Assembly: GCA_044353195.1 (NCBI GenBank)
Contig: JBILCJ010000106.1
Coordinates: 1 to 7,491 of the forward strand
DNA length: 7,491 nucleotides
From: UBA4416 sp044353195
GTDB lineage: Bacteria; Bacteroidota; Bacteroidia; B-17B0; Aurantibacillaceae
Reading direction: 5' to 3'
The notes below the pieces were generated by a model, which was not told where the DNA came from, did not search any database, and was given only the letters and a program-made list of their open reading frames with translations. The position numbers and the translations under genes are program-made. Shown piece after piece: positions 6,710-7,491 of the stretch. Position 1 is the first letter of the stretch, and each line of letters opens with the position of its first letter.

Positions 6710-7491
6710 ATGAAAAAAAACTTACTAAACATAAAATTATTTTCAAAAATGATTTTATTTATTGGCTTATCCTTTTCGGTTAGCACGACAACTTTTGCTC
6801 AGTTAGCTGCATCAATAGCGCAGACAGCTTCAGTTTCTTGTAACGGAGGTTCAAATGGAGCTTTATCTGTTACAGCCACTGGGGGTATTGTAACTTCTGG
6901 TTCTCAAGTATTTAATTATACTGGTTCAGCTCAGTCTTTTACGGTTCCTATGGGTATTACAACATTAACTGTTGATGCAAGAGGAGCGAAAGGAGGAGGA
7001 TCTTTTTTTGGTACTACCAATACTTCTGGTGGATTAGGTGGAAGAGTTTTAGCAGTTATTTCTGTAACACCGGGCCAAGTTCTACAAATAAATGTAGGAG
7101 GTTCTGGTGCAAATGGAAGTTCTACATCAGGTGGCGTTGGAGGTTTTAATGGTGGTGGCAATGGTGGACTTGAAGGAGCATCACAAGCTGGCGGCGGCGG
7201 CGGCGGTGCGTCTGATATTCGTCAACTTGGGACAGCGTTAGCAAATAGAATTATAGTTGCAGGTGGTGGATCTGGAGCTGCAATGTGCAGTGGTTCTCTT
7301 TTAACAGGTGGTGCTGGCGGAGGTTTAGTTGCAGGTAATGGAGCAAATTGCCTAACCGGAAGTAATGGTGTTGGCGGTAGTCAACTATCTGGTGGCGCAA
7401 ATGGAACATATAGTGGTTGGTGCACAGCTAGTCCAGGAACGCTTGGTGCTGGTGGAAATGGATGCTCGCCATCTGGCGGCGGCGGTGGCGG
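6710..7491 (+). CDS. Secreted glycine-rich protein with SprB-like N-terminal segment (3'-truncated by window edge)
   Basis: The frame opens at ATG 6710 and has no stop before the edge (260 complete codons), so the C-terminus is unseen. Residues 1-30 are a signal peptide (MKKN start, hydrophobic core 14-24, TFA|Q cleavage). Residues 41-59 (SVSCNGGSNGALSVTATGG) match the opening of a SprB repeat, but the usual PYTYSWS-like continuation is absent. From about 67 (VFNYTGSAQSFTVP) a beta-rich entry segment leads into a glycine-rich domain: GAKGGG at 92-97, six glycines then ASDIR at 161-171, NRIIVAGGGSG at 179-189, and another polyglycine run from 256. This pattern fits the bacterial glycine-rich protein family (Pfam Gly_rich type, also found in the ALK/LTK receptors). 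Cysteines 193, 214, 238 and 252 may form disulfides outside the cell. A role as a surface protein or adhesin exported by type IX secretion is inference; the sorting domain would be beyond the window. Met14 (6749) is a poorer start because it would drop the basic n-region. Confidence 0.88.
   Translation, partial: MKKNLLNIKLFSKMILFIGLSFSVSTTTFAQLAASIAQTASVSCNGGSNGALSVTATGGIVTSGSQVFNYTGSAQSFTVPMGITTLTVDARGAKGGGSFFGTTNTSGGLGGRVLAVISVTPGQVLQINVGGSGANGSSTSGGVGGFNGGGNGGLEGASQAGGGGGGASDIRQLGTALANRIIVAGGGSGAAMCSGSLLTGGAGGGLVAGNGANCLTGSNGVGGSQLSGGANGTYSGWCTASPGTLGAGGNGCSPSGGGGG
7190..7207 (+). repeat. GGC trinucleotide run coding for six glycines
   Basis: Five GGC codons and one GGT encode residues 161-166 of the glycine-rich protein. 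The pure GGC run stands out in an AT-rich genome, where the surrounding glycines are mostly GGA or GGT. Length change by slippage would add or remove glycines without shifting frame. Confidence 0.8.
7475..7491 (+). repeat. Second GGC-rich polyglycine run at the window edge
   Basis: GGC GGC GGC GGT GGC GG encodes glycines from residue 256 of the same protein and continues past the last base, so its full length is unknown. It echoes the run at 7190-7207 in codon choice and amino acid context. Confidence 0.7.

Noticed and set aside
6749..6751. Met14 as an alternative start of the glycine-rich protein
   Set aside because: It would remove the lysine-rich n-region of the signal peptide; ATG 6710 gives a complete signal and sits at a suitable distance from the promoter.
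6931..7161. Proline-rich open frame on the - strand
   Set aside because: It is the reverse complement of the GGN codons of the glycine-rich gene, which yields proline codons; it has no start context or independent support.

Overview
The window looks like a chromosomal segment of an AT-rich member of the Bacteroidota, probably of the Flavobacteriia or Sphingobacteriia type. The evidence is the M1 and DPP4-like peptidases with best-recognised relatives in that phylum, the absence of Shine-Dalgarno sequences before any start, a TAnnTTTG-like promoter, signal peptides ending in ...A|Q, and a secreted glycine-rich protein whose N-terminus resembles a SprB repeat. No rRNA, tRNA, CRISPR array, insertion sequence or phage gene was seen.

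Layout: all four genes read on the + strand. (1) 1-2226 is the 3' part of an M1 zinc aminopeptidase; its start lies left of the window. (2) 2248-4407 is a complete secreted S9B (DPP IV-like) serine peptidase, 21 bases downstream of gene 1 and probably co-transcribed with it. An 11-bp perfect inverted repeat (4413-4438) follows its stop. (3) 4495-6408 is a complete acetyl-CoA synthetase (acs), closed by a clear intrinsic terminator at 6456-6484. (4) After an AT-rich gap with a plausible Bacteroidota promoter, 6710 starts a glycine-rich secreted protein that is still open at the right edge (260 codons visible).

How they fit: genes 1 and 2 form a peptide-degrading pair. DPP-type enzymes release dipeptides and M1 enzymes release single residues, which suits a cell that lives on protein. 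Acs activates acetate to acetyl-CoA and is a housekeeping gene next to them, with no sign of a shared function. Gene 4 is a separate transcription unit coding for a probable surface or extracellular protein. It is the least ordinary item here because of its domain order and polyglycine tracts. I see no evidence for a wholly new multi-gene system; genes 1-3 are conventional.
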